Positions 42,940 through 55,239 of a stretch of 64,000 nt of DNA are shown piece by piece (within the stretch, counting starts at the first letter, position 1; every line of letters begins with the position of its first letter). The position numbers and the translations under genes are program-made. Source of the stretch: Owenweeksia sp963758205 (GTDB taxonomy: Bacteria; Bacteroidota; Bacteroidia; Flavobacteriales; Schleiferiaceae); assembly GCA_963758205.1 (NCBI GenBank), contig CAVWUM010000002.1:124001-188000 (forward strand). The letters are read 5' to 3'. The notes under the pieces were generated by a model that did not search any database, was not told the DNA's origin, and saw nothing but the letters and a program-made list of their open reading frames with translations.

Positions 42940-45147
42940 ATGGATAGCGTACAGGATAACCTGCAAAATGCAGACGGAAGTAAAAAAGAAGAGGGCATGG
43001 TAAACAATCAGGAAACCTCTAAAAAAGTGGATTCAATGGATGAATCAATCGTTGAGCAATCTATGATCAGCGAGCACGATAGTGAAGAAAATGAGGTAAT
43101 TGTGAGCTCTGATGAAGAAATTAAATCTACCGAACCCGCCTTTAAGGAAAAAGCTGATAAAGAAAATAAGGTGGATGATAGTACTGCTGACAATTCCGAA
43201 AAGCAAACAGAATCAGAAGACACAATAGAGGGAGATGCTTTGGTTGGAGAATCAAACAAGAAGGAAACGGAAATGGTAATTTCAGATGAAGATCTTGAAA
43301 AAGAAGACGATACCGAAGAGGTACACTCTGATGATGATGAACATGATGAGCACGAGCACCACGAGTTGGAGATGCCGGATTATGCAGAATATACTCCTGA
43401 TGCGCTAGTTGCGGATGCTGAAAAGTTGCTGAAAAATGAACCTGTACAAAAGCTAAAAGCCCATTTTGAAGCTATCCGTAAAAATGTGCTGAAGCAACTG
43501 AATGAAGAGCGACAGAAAAAACTGGAAGAGTTTTTAGAAAACGGTGGTGTTGAAATGGATTTTCAATACATACAACCTGTACGCGAAAAATTCAGATCAA
43601 TCTATTCGGATTATAAAAGTAAGCGCCAGAAACATTACAGGGAACTGCAGGCAAATCTGGAAGCCAACTTAAAAACCAAATTGAACCTTATTGAGCAAAT
43701 TAAGGAATTGGTAAATAAGGATGAGTCTATTGGTGACACCTTTAAGGAATTTAATGCCATACAACAGGAATGGCGCAATACCGGCCCGGTACCCCGCCAG
43801 GAGTCTAATGACCTATGGAGAACCTATCACCACCACGTGGAGAATTTTTATGAATACATAAAAATCAATAAGGAACTCAGGGATCTTGATTTTAAGAAAA
43901 ACCTGGACGCTAAGGAGGATTTGATAAAAAAGGCGGAGGCCTTGCTGGAAAAGGAAAATATCAGGGATGCTTTTAAAGAATTGCAAACCTATCATAAGAA
44001 GTGGAAGAATATAGGACCTGTTGATCGTGAACACCGCGAGCCCATGTGGGAAAGATTCAGCGATATAACCAAAAAACTTCATGATAAACGCGAGGCACAT
44101 TATGCCAATATGCGCGAAAAGGCAGCTGAATTAATTGAGGAGAAGAGAAAGTTGATTGGTAAAATTAAAGAAATCGATTATTCTGGTATCAATAGCCACA
44201 ACAAATGGCAGCAGGCTATAAGAGCTATTGAGTCTATCCGCGAAGAGTTTAGAAAATTAGGTCGTATCAATCATCCTGAAAACGATACCATTTGGGATGA
44301 ATTCAGAGCCTTGCTTAGAGATTTTAACCATAATAAAAATCAGTATTACAAAAATCTAAAGAAGGATCATCAGGATAATCTGGTTAAAAAAAGAGAGCTG
44401 GTAAATATTGCTGAAAGCTTAAAGGATAGTGAAGATTGGCGAAACACTACTAATGAGCTTAAGCGCATACAGGCAAAATGGAAAACAATCGGGCATGTAC
44501 CTAAATCCGAATCTGATAAAATATGGAAGGAGTTCAGGAGTGCCTGCAATCATTTTTTTGACAGGCTTACCGAGCACAATAAAAATCAGGATAGTAAGCT
44601 TGAGGGGAATTTTACCTCTAAAAATGAACTTCTTGAAAAACTCAAGGCTTATGACCCACCTAAGGATAACCAGAAAAAGGGCGTGCAGGAGTTGAAGGAA
44701 ATCATTAATTCGTGGAAAGAAATAGGGCCCGTACCACGATCAAAAAGTCAGATTGAACGGGACTTTAACAAAGTTCTTGATGATAAATTCAAAGCTATTG
44801 ACCTTGACCGAAAAGAGTCACAAAGAATAAGATTCGAAAATAAAATGGAAGCCATGACGGATGGTGCCGGTAGTGGTGATGACCGTCAGTTGCGTTATGA
44901 GCGTGATACCATCCGTAAACAAATTGATGAAGCCTCTAAGGAATTGAATCAACTGGAAACAAACATGAGCTTTTTTAGTGGCAACCCTAAGAGTCCTCTT
45001 CTAAAGGAGGCTACCAAAAACATCGAAAACCAAAAGCAGCAGATTGAGCTTCTCAAAGAGAAAATGAAGATGATTACGGTTAAAATCCGTGAAGTAAATA
45101 AAGCTGAAGAAGAGGCCGGTGATAAATCGGAAAAAGAGGGTGAGTAA
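42940..45147 (+). CDS. DUF349 domain-containing protein
   Basis: A 735-residue, highly charged cytoplasmic protein. Residues 1-150 are acidic and low-complexity (many D/E/S/K, an HDEHEHHELE patch), probably disordered. Residues about 170-680 are repeated DUF349 units of about 70 residues, each with a W-x-x-x-G-x-V/I-P pattern: QEWRNTGPVPRQES, KKWKNIGPVDREH, AKWKTIGHVPKSES, NSWKEIGPVPRSKS. The C-terminus is coiled coil. The function is unknown to me; the E. coli relative YjcF/other DUF349 proteins do not settle it. Confidence 0.85.
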   Translation: MDSVQDNLQNADGSKKEEGMVNNQETSKKVDSMDESIVEQSMISEHDSEENEVIVSSDEEIKSTEPAFKEKADKENKVDDSTADNSEKQTESEDTIEGDALVGESNKKETEMVISDEDLEKEDDTEEVHSDDDEHDEHEHHELEMPDYAEYTPDALVADAEKLLKNEPVQKLKAHFEAIRKNVLKQLNEERQKKLEEFLENGGVEMDFQYIQPVREKFRSIYSDYKSKRQKHYRELQANLEANLKTKLNLIEQIKELVNKDESIGDTFKEFNAIQQEWRNTGPVPRQESNDLWRTYHHHVENFYEYIKINKELRDLDFKKNLDAKEDLIKKAEALLEKENIRDAFKELQTYHKKWKNIGPVDREHREPMWERFSDITKKLHDKREAHYANMREKAAELIEEKRKLIGKIKEIDYSGINSHNKWQQAIRAIESIREEFRKLGRINHPENDTIWDEFRALLRDFNHNKNQYYKNLKKDHQDNLVKKRELVNIAESLKDSEDWRNTTNELKRIQAKWKTIGHVPKSESDKIWKEFRSACNHFFDRLTEHNKNQDSKLEGNFTSKNELLEKLKAYDPPKDNQKKGVQELKEIINSWKEIGPVPRSKSQIERDFNKVLDDKFKAIDLDRKESQRIRFENKMEAMTDGAGSGDDRQLRYERDTIRKQIDEASKELNQLETNMSFFSGNPKSPLLKEATKNIENQKQQIELLKEKMKMITVKIREVNKAEEEAGDKSEKEGE

Positions 45148-45238
45148 TTTTTGTCTAGCCTTGGTAGGTTATTGTAATTGATGCAATGATCATTTAAAAA
45201 TCATCGTTATGGTTTGATATAATCCAAATCATAACAAA

Positions 45239-45928
45239 ATGAGTTTAGCCAGACTATTTATTTATTTTGCTAGTATATTTTCTTCTTTAAATATGCTTGC
45301 GCAGGAGCCTGATTCAATTGCTTTGGTCAAAGGTACTGTCTCAGATTTTGAAAATAATTCCAAAATTGGCGAGGTAATTATTTTTGAGAATACCTCTACC
45401 CATGAAACCTTTGAGACTTTTAGCGGAGAAGATGGATATTTCGAAATTTCCTTGCCATATTTTTTCACTTACCAAATAAAAATCAAAGGGTTTAGTGATG
45501 ACGTGGACTACATAGAATTTTCGATACCTGCATTGAAAAAAGGTCAAAAAAGTATGACTTATCAGGTTGATATAAAGTTTGAGCCCGCCAAAAGCTTTAC
45601 CCTAAGTAATGTTCATTTCGAATCAGGCAGAGCTGCTCTCACAGAGCAAAGCTATAATCAGCTTAACGAACTTATTGAGTTTATGAAACTCAAAAAAACT
45701 ACGCGAATAGAAATCGGAGGTCATACTGATAGCTTTGGTGATGATGATTCGAATATGATTCTATCACAGAAAAGAGCTGAAACTGTTCGTAATTATTTAG
45801 TCAAAAACGGTATTGAAGCAAATAGAGTTGTTGCTGTAGGATATGGAGAAGCCGTTCCAGTAAAATCAAATGATACCGAAAAGGGACGACAGGAAAATAG
45901 AAGAACTGAAGTTAAGCTATTGAATTAA
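45239..45928 (+). CDS. OmpA-family outer-membrane/peptidoglycan-associated protein
   Basis: A 229-residue protein with a signal peptide (MSLARLFIYFASIFSSLNMLAQ), a CarboxypepD_reg-like beta-sandwich (about 28-110: VKGTVSDFENNSKIGEVIIFE) and a C-terminal OmpA domain (about 125-229). The peptidoglycan-binding residues are in FESGRAALTEQSYNQLNELIEF and GGHTDSFGDDDSNMILSQKRAETVRNYL, ending GRQENRRTEVKLL. It anchors a surface or periplasmic partner to the wall. It lies just before the rRNA operon terminator. Confidence 0.88.
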   Translation: MSLARLFIYFASIFSSLNMLAQEPDSIALVKGTVSDFENNSKIGEVIIFENTSTHETFETFSGEDGYFEISLPYFFTYQIKIKGFSDDVDYIEFSIPALKKGQKSMTYQVDIKFEPAKSFTLSNVHFESGRAALTEQSYNQLNELIEFMKLKKTTRIEIGGHTDSFGDDDSNMILSQKRAETVRNYLVKNGIEANRVVAVGYGEAVPVKSNDTEKGRQENRRTEVKLLN

Positions 45929-45961
45929 AGTTCTAATCCAATATAGGCCCATCATTAAAAC

Positions 45962-45998
45962 AAAAAAGCCCCGAAGTATAGAACTAGGGGGCTTTTAA
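45962..45998. terminator. Terminator of the rRNA operon (and of the OmpA gene)
   Basis: AAAAGCCCC (45964-45972) pairs with GGGGCTTTT (45988-45996). It has T runs in both reading directions and lies between the end of the OmpA-like gene and the 5S 3' end. Confidence 0.85.
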
Positions 45999-46003
45999 AG
46001 ATT

Positions 46004-46112
46004 GGCAACGACATACTCTCCCGGATGTTACTCCAGTACCATCTGCGCAGGTGGGCTTAACTACTCTGTTCGGAATGGGAAGAGGTGATCCCCACCGCTA
46101 TAGTCACCATAA
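46004..46112 (-). rRNA. rrf: 5S ribosomal RNA
   Basis: On the minus strand it reads GTGACTATAGCGGTGGGGATC near the start, then the conserved CCGAACAGAGTAGTTAAGCCC core, and ends GTATGTCGTTGCC. Ends are estimated to within a few bases. It is the last gene of the leftward rRNA operon. Confidence 0.92.
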
Positions 46113-46169
46113 ATCTTAAATATTATATAACATATTGAGAAAGTGAATACATAAAATCTCGCATTAGAA

Positions 46170-49036
<2,867 letters not shown>

Positions 49037-49167
49037 TAATGATTAGAAATTTTATGTATTCACTCTCAATATGTCAAAGAACTTTTGGAAATGGTATTAT
49101 GTACTGGATATTAAGTATTAAGATAACTCTTGATACCTGATACTTTGTACCTGATACTTTTCCTTTG

Positions 49168-49241
49168 TGGAGAATATCGGAGTCGAACCGATGACCTCCT
49201 GCGTGCAAGGCAGGCGCTCTAGCCAGCTGAGCTAATCCCCC
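49168..49241 (-). tRNA. tRNA-Ala (anticodon TGC)
   Basis: A 74-base cloverleaf: acceptor GGGGGAT / ATTCTCC, D-arm GCTC..GAGC, anticodon stem with loop CTTGCACG (TGC), T-arm ATCGG-TTCGACT-CCGAT. The CCA end is not encoded. It lies between the 16S and 23S genes. Confidence 0.96.
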
Positions 49242-49249
49242 TTTCCTTG

Positions 49250-49323
49250 TAGTCCCGCGCAGACTTGAACTGCGGACCTCTACATTATCAGTGTAGCGCT
49301 CTAACCAGCTGAGCTACGGGACT
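49250..49323 (-). tRNA. tRNA-Ile (anticodon GAT)
   Basis: A 74-base cloverleaf: acceptor AGTCCCG / CGGGACT, D-arm GCTC..GAGC, anticodon loop CTGATAAT (GAT), T-arm with TTCAAGT. CCA is not encoded. It stands 8 bases upstream of tRNA-Ala in the 16S-23S spacer, the usual order. Confidence 0.96.
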
Positions 49324-49468
49324 TTGTTCCTTAAAGTCTGCCCGTTTCAATTTGGTTATTGCTTTTGCAACACTTCCCCTGAAGTGGGTCGATAGAGACT
49401 TCAGAAAAGGAAAAAAGAAAAGAAAAGAAGGGGAAAAGTAACTACGTTATTGAAACTTCTCTTTCTCT

Positions 49469-50990
<1,522 letters not shown>

Positions 50991-51092
50991 AGTTTGTCTG
51001 TATTATCAAAGCTCAATGACGAGGTTACATTTCTTTACCTTCTTTTCTTCTCAATATTTTAAAGAACTCTTTCTTTCAATTTTTTCGGGCGG

Positions 51093-51122
51093 CAAACGTA
51101 CAACTTATTTTGTTACCATAAC
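51093..51122 (-). promoter_or_regulatory. rRNA promoter P1 (nearest 16S)
   Basis: Minus strand: -7 element TACGTTTG (51093-51100) followed by discriminator CCGCCC. The triplet 19 bases upstream is GTT rather than TTG, so the -33 half is weak. Confidence 0.5.
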
Positions 51123-51173
51123 CGCTCTTTTGAAAAATTTTTGAGGTTTTTTAAAACCCCAAAAACAGGGAGG

Positions 51174-51203
51174 CAAATCTACTGCGTTTTTCCGTTTGCG
51201 GAA
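51174..51203 (-). promoter_or_regulatory. rRNA promoter P2
   Basis: Minus strand: -7 TAGATTTG (51174-51181) with downstream CCTCCC, and TTC 19 bases upstream (51201-51203) in place of TTG. Confidence 0.5.
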
Positions 51204-51266
51204 AATTTATACTCTTCAATATTACCTCTCCTTTTAATCCCGCTCAACCGCTGCTGAACGGGGCGG

Positions 51267-51296
51267 CAAATATACTCCGGGTTTTTACTCCCGCAA
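51267..51296 (-). promoter_or_regulatory. rRNA promoter P3
   Basis: Minus strand: TTG (51294-51296), 19-base spacer, TATATTTG (51267-51274), then discriminator CCGCCCC. A full match to the Bacteroidota promoter consensus. Confidence 0.65.
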
Positions 51297-51361
51297 CCTT
51301 TTTAATGGTTTTTATTTTACCGCCTTTTTAAAATCTACCCCCCTACCTCCGTAAGGGGCGG

Positions 51362-51391
51362 CAAATATAATATGGGTTTTTAATATGGCAA
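51362..51391 (-). promoter_or_regulatory. rRNA promoter P4 (most distal)
   Basis: Minus strand: TTG (51389-51391), 19-base spacer, TATATTTG (51362-51369), then CCGCCCC, the same layout as P3. Confidence 0.65.
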
Positions 51392-51666
51392 GGGGCGGGT
51401 ATACATTTCTGTATTACTAAAGACTAAGTGCCTGCCTGTCAGTATAGTAAAATTCTAATCCTCTTATGTAAATAATCCAAAATGCCATTTAAACCTGGCT
51501 ACGGCCAGATGGCGATTGTTAATGAATAGCCCAAATTAATCTCATCTTCATGAAAAAGATGCAAAACTGAAAAACAAAAAGTGGGAAAAACTTTGAAGAA
51601 CGATTACCCCACAACGATAAATTGAAAGACCAGTATACGTAATATTATAAAGGAGTAGCCCCAATA
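51392..51666. other. Non-coding region upstream of the rRNA promoters
   Basis: No gene is seen. The stretch is AT-rich and contains a small hairpin CATCTT / AAGATG near 51543-51562. It may include upstream activating sequence for the rRNA promoters. Confidence 0.4.
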
Positions 51667-51702
51667 AAAAAGCGGAAGTTCTTTTTCAGAACCTCCGCTT
51701 TA
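51667..51702. terminator. Terminator of the SulP-carbonic anhydrase operon
   Basis: AAAGCGGAAGTTCT pairs with AGAACCTCCGCTTT (one G-T pair) over a short loop, with A/T runs on both sides, 30 bases past the carbonic anhydrase stop. Confidence 0.8.
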
Positions 51703-51731
51703 TAAAAAGTATAGCTATCTGTTAATTTGAG

Positions 51732-52355
51732 CTAATCCATAAAGGTTACTTCGCCTGTCTCCACATCATACATGGCGCCTACAATGGCAATCTCACCATT
51801 ATCCAGCATTTCCTTCAATACCGAACTCCGCATTTTAATATTTTCAATTGTGAGCTCCACGTTAGCATGACTTACTTTCTCCACAAACTCACTATTCTGA
51901 GAGTTTCTATTTTCGGATGGCTCTTTAACCGCAGCTACTGCGGGCTTTAGTTTACTGAGCATTGCTGTCAGATTACCAAGCTGGGCATCATCACATACTC
52001 CTTTAATAGCTCCGCATCGGCTATGCCCTAAAACCACAATCAGCTTTGAGCCCGCTAGTTTACAGGCAAACTCCATGCTTCCTAGAATATCCTCATTAAC
52101 AAAGTTACCGGCTATGCGTATGCTGAATATATCTCCGAGGCCCTGGTCAAAAACCAGTTCAGCAGATACGCGCGAATCGATACAACTTAATATTGCTGCA
52201 AATGGAAACTGCCCGTCACCCGTTTCATTAACCTGTTGGAGCAGGTTTCTGTTTGCCTTAAGGTTTTGTTGAAAGCGCTGATTTCCTTCCTTTAAAAAAG
52301 CTATGGCTTTTTCAGGAGTTATTGAAGCCTGGGTTTCTTTAGTGTGTGTTCTCAT
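51732..52355 (-). CDS. Beta-class carbonic anhydrase
   Basis: Interconverts CO2 and bicarbonate. With ATG 52355 the protein is 207 residues. Zinc ligands are in ILSCIDSRVSAE (Cys, Asp-Arg dyad) and VVLGHSRCGAIKG (His, Cys). There is no signal peptide, so it is cytoplasmic. An in-frame start at 52403 would run into the SulP gene and add a non-family extension. It lies 25 bases after a SulP transporter, a pairing seen for bicarbonate uptake modules. Confidence 0.92.
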   Translation of the reverse strand: MRTHTKETQASITPEKAIAFLKEGNQRFQQNLKANRNLLQQVNETGDGQFPFAAILSCIDSRVSAELVFDQGLGDIFSIRIAGNFVNEDILGSMEFACKLAGSKLIVVLGHSRCGAIKGVCDDAQLGNLTAMLSKLKPAVAAVKEPSENRNSQNSEFVEKVSHANVELTIENIKMRSSVLKEMLDNGEIAIVGAMYDVETGEVTFMD

Positions 52356-52380
52356 ATTTTTTGTTTTCAAAAATTTAGTT

Positions 52381-53949
52381 CTAATAATCCACCGTTTTGG
52401 CATCTCCCCTGTTTATAAGATCTACCGTAATATTTTTTTCGCTTGCCGTTTTCTTAAAGTTATCGATAATCTCCAGCACGTCATAGTCGATACTTACGGA
52501 ATCACTAAGATCAATAACCAGCTCAGTGCCTTCCGGCAAATCATTTAAAGCCCGGAGGATGGCACCTTTATTCAAGAAGGTAACCTCCTCTGCCAATATC
52601 ATCTTTACCTTATGGTTTCCTTCACCGGCACTTTCGGTCTTCATAAAATGCGAATTTTTGAAAGTGTTGCGCAACAATATAATTACTCCAACAGCCACGC
52701 CCAATCCAATGCCAATTAGCAGATCGGTAAACACAATACCTACGATGGTAACAATAAATGGCAGAAACTGACTCCACCCCAGCTGATACATTTGTTTGAA
52801 CAGGCTTGGTTTAGCAAGTTTATATCCTACAATAAAAAGGATACATGCTAACACAGCCAGGGGAATCATGTTTAACACTACAGGAATTAATGCCACACAG
52901 GCCAGCATGAAGAAACCATGTAAAATGGCTGATAATTTGGTTTGTCCGCCAGATTGAATATTGGCTGAGCTGCGCACAATTACCTGTGTGATAGGAAGCC
53001 CGCCTACTAACCCCGAAAGTATATTGCCTGTACCCTGCGCAAAGAGCTCGCGATTTGTATTGGTTATCCTTTTCTTAGGATCCAACTTATCGGTAGCTTC
53101 CACGCATAGCAATGTTTCTAAACTCGCCACTACTGCTATGGTAGCCCCAATAACCCAAATATCACCGCTTAATGCAGCGCTAAAATCCGGGAAGGTAAAC
53201 TGCCCCACGAAATCGCCAAAGCTTTCCGGCACGGGTACCGAAACCAGGTGTTCGGGGTTCACTGCCCATTTGGGTAAAAACCTAAGAGTTACTATTTGGT
53301 ATATAATACCGAAAACTACCGCCACCAGTGGGCCCTGCACTAACCTAAAAAAGTTGTGCTTTTTAGTGAGTACAGCATCCCACAGAATTAGGATAAACAT
53401 TGAAATTACACTTACCACCACCGCTGCTGGCGAGATGTAATCCAACATATTTACTAATTCAGAAAAAGTGTTTTCACCATCCGGCTGGAAGAAGGATAAA
53501 TCGCCTTCATAATCACCATCATAGCCAAATGCATGAGGAATTTGCTTTAGTATTATAATAATACCTATACCTGTAAGCATACCTTTAATAACGGATGACG
53601 GAAAATAATAACCAATAATTCCGCCCCTTATCGCTCCAATTATGATTTGAATAACACCACCAATTACAACCGCTACTAAAAAGAGCTCATAAGTATCTAA
53701 TGTTTGGATAGCATTAAGCACTATTACGGCTAAACCGGCTGCCGGCCCGCTCACACCCAGCGGAGAATCGCTAATAACGCCTACTACAATACCGCCAATA
53801 ATTCCGGAAATGAGACCTGCAAAAAGTGGAGCACCACTGGCCAGAGCAATACCCAGACATAATGGTACGGCCACGAAAAATACAACTACACTGGCCGGTA
53901 AATCCTGTTTCAGGGTTCCGAAAAATCCTGATCTATTACTTGTTTTCAT
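52381..53949 (-). CDS. SulP family inorganic anion transporter (probable bicarbonate transporter)
   Basis: A 522-residue polytopic protein: DLPASVVVFFVAVPLCLGIALASGAPLFAG (short form: VAVPLCLGIALASG) in the first helices, SGPAAGLAV, a transporter core of about 12-14 helices to residue 430, then a C-terminal STAS domain with GAILRALNDLPEGTELVIDLSDSVSIDYD (key piece VIDLSDSVSIDYD). SulP proteins carry sulfate, bicarbonate or other anions. The adjacent carbonic anhydrase favours bicarbonate (BicA-like), an inference. Confidence 0.9.
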   Translation of the reverse strand: MKTSNRSGFFGTLKQDLPASVVVFFVAVPLCLGIALASGAPLFAGLISGIIGGIVVGVISDSPLGVSGPAAGLAVIVLNAIQTLDTYELFLVAVVIGGVIQIIIGAIRGGIIGYYFPSSVIKGMLTGIGIIIILKQIPHAFGYDGDYEGDLSFFQPDGENTFSELVNMLDYISPAAVVVSVISMFILILWDAVLTKKHNFFRLVQGPLVAVVFGIIYQIVTLRFLPKWAVNPEHLVSVPVPESFGDFVGQFTFPDFSAALSGDIWVIGATIAVVASLETLLCVEATDKLDPKKRITNTNRELFAQGTGNILSGLVGGLPITQVIVRSSANIQSGGQTKLSAILHGFFMLACVALIPVVLNMIPLAVLACILFIVGYKLAKPSLFKQMYQLGWSQFLPFIVTIVGIVFTDLLIGIGLGVAVGVIILLRNTFKNSHFMKTESAGEGNHKVKMILAEEVTFLNKGAILRALNDLPEGTELVIDLSDSVSIDYDVLEIIDNFKKTASEKNITVDLINRGDAKTVDY

Positions 53950-53994
53950 GAAAATGGTTTAGTCCTCCTACTAAAGAGTTTTAAGGAGGCAGTC

Positions 53995-54013
53995 GGTTTA
54001 TTTGCAATAAACC
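53995..54013. promoter_or_regulatory. Perfect inverted repeat upstream of the SulP gene
   Basis: GGTTTATT-TGC-AATAAACC, two 8-base arms around 3 bases, 46-64 bases upstream of the SulP ATG. It could be a regulator site or a small mRNA hairpin. No convincing -7 element was found beside it. Confidence 0.35.
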
Positions 54014-54082
54014 AAAAATATTTAGAAATCTAATGAATAATGCTTTTTAAGCCGAATCAACCTGCCAGGCTTAAATTGATTG

Positions 54083-54403
54083 TCATCTTTTTACTTCGGG
54101 AGGAGGGTTAGGCACATCACCCGAAAACTCGGATGAAAATCTAAACTCTAACGAAATAAGAAGACTGTTTACAGTTACGGATAGAACAGTAATTACAAGG
54201 GGATTTGTATTCAACTCAAACTCCTCCTGCTCTAATTGAAGCTGCTTTTCGCCTGATTCATTTAGCTCATAAATTGGAATATCAGCGCCATAGGTGGGTT
54301 GTGGCAAAATACAGACAGCGGTAAAAATGAGGCAAACCACACCGTAAAAAAATCTTAATAAGCTCTTTTTAAGGTGTTTTGCCTTTTGGCGATTTTTGAA
54401 CAT
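54083..54403 (-). CDS. Small hypothetical membrane/exported protein
   Basis: A 106-residue protein with an N-terminal hydrophobic segment (about 17-38, possible signal peptide ending PTYGA) and a second one at 68-85 (NPLVITVLSVTVNSLLISLEF). Its end is Pro-rich. I recognise no family. Its start overlaps the TetR stop by 1 base, so it is very probably made with the regulator. The coupling makes it a likely real gene. Confidence 0.6.
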   Translation of the reverse strand: MFKNRQKAKHLKKSLLRFFYGVVCLIFTAVCILPQPTYGADIPIYELNESGEKQLQLEQEEFELNTNPLVITVLSVTVNSLLISLEFRFSSEFSGDVPNPPPEVKR

Positions 54404-55077
54404 CAGCGCTGTATATCTATGGCTTTGAAAGTTACATCTAAATAAAATTGTGTTATTGCATCTTCTCCTAAAATGGCGTCCGTTAGCTTTGGTAAATGCT
54501 CTGCAAAATACCGTTGGTTGTGAGCCCCCTCAATTACGGTTGATACCAGCATGTGAGGGTATTTATAATCAGGGTTGAGTTCAAGTATTACATCACATAC
54601 CCTTTGTACCAACTGTTTGTAGCCGCTAAACACACCTACCTTATTTTCATCATCCACCACCTTTGTTTGGTAAGATTTGGATGAATCTGCAATAACAATA
54701 CGGTTAAGCTTTACCTCATTTATATGAGAAAAGTTACTATCCTGGTTTACCTGTTCGGTAAGCAGGGTAACTGCGCGGCCCAACCGTTTTTTGGGGTCTG
54801 AAATATTGGCCATACCAAATATTAGTCGGTATTCCATCCAGGCCCAATACCAGTTGCTAAGGTACAATAGTAATTTATGCTTGCTCTCAAAGTAGCGATA
54901 AATTGAGGCTTCCGTAGAAGAAATATGCGCAGCCAGTTTTCGGAAGGTAAAAGCTTCAAAACCCAACTCATCCATAAGGTTGATACCTTCAGTTACAATC
55001 CTCCGGCCCAATTCGCTGGACTCAGGGTTTTTAAGATAGATATGATCGTTTACCTGTATGCTGATGTTTGGAAGCAC
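54403..55077 (-). CDS. TetR/AcrR family transcriptional regulator
   Basis: A 224-residue regulator. The N-terminal helix-turn-helix is RRIVTEGINLMDELGFEAFTFRKLAAHISSTEASIYRYFESKHKLLLYL, with the hallmark 'ASIYRYFxSKxxL' ending. The C-terminal ligand domain is unlike any I can name, so the effector is unknown. A palindrome beside its promoter suggests autoregulation. It is divergent from the carboxypeptidase-regulatory-domain gene. Confidence 0.88.
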   Translation of the reverse strand: MLPNISIQVNDHIYLKNPESSELGRRIVTEGINLMDELGFEAFTFRKLAAHISSTEASIYRYFESKHKLLLYLSNWYWAWMEYRLIFGMANISDPKKRLGRAVTLLTEQVNQDSNFSHINEVKLNRIVIADSSKSYQTKVVDDENKVGVFSGYKQLVQRVCDVILELNPDYKYPHMLVSTVIEGAHNQRYFAEHLPKLTDAILGEDAITQFYLDVTFKAIDIQR

Positions 55078-55104
55078 TCTAATTCCTCTTGATTATAGTT
55101 GCTG

Positions 55105-55125
55105 CAAATATAATAGTAATACTAT
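55105..55125 (-). promoter_or_regulatory. TetR promoter with an adjoining palindrome
   Basis: Minus strand -7 TATATTTG (55105-55112) directly abuts the palindrome ATAGT-AAT-ACTAT (55113-55125), which would sit in the spacer where a repressor blocks RNA polymerase. No TTG is found at 19 bases. Confidence 0.45.
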
Positions 55126-55180
55126 CATAAATCGATAAGTTGCTAATTAAACTAAATCCAACCATTCTCTCAATGCGTAA

Positions 55181-55188
55181 TATGTTTG
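55181..55188 (+). promoter_or_regulatory. Candidate -7 element of the 55240 gene
   Basis: TATGTTTG fits TAnnTTTG. Transcription would start near 55195, upstream of ATG 55240, which argues against using the earlier TTG at 55186 as start codon. Confidence 0.4.
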
Positions 55189-55239
55189 CTGTACAATATT
55201 TCTATTTTCGAAAACCAGAAGAATCTCAACTTTACATTA

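Noticed and set aside
45170..45238. Possible hairpin (AATGAT / ATCATCGTT) between the DUF349 and OmpA genes
   Set aside because: The stem is weak and no clear T run follows; not called a terminator.
53995..54013. Considered as a terminator of the small membrane-protein gene
   Set aside because: The stem is AT-rich and lacks a following T run; kept only as a possible regulatory inverted repeat.
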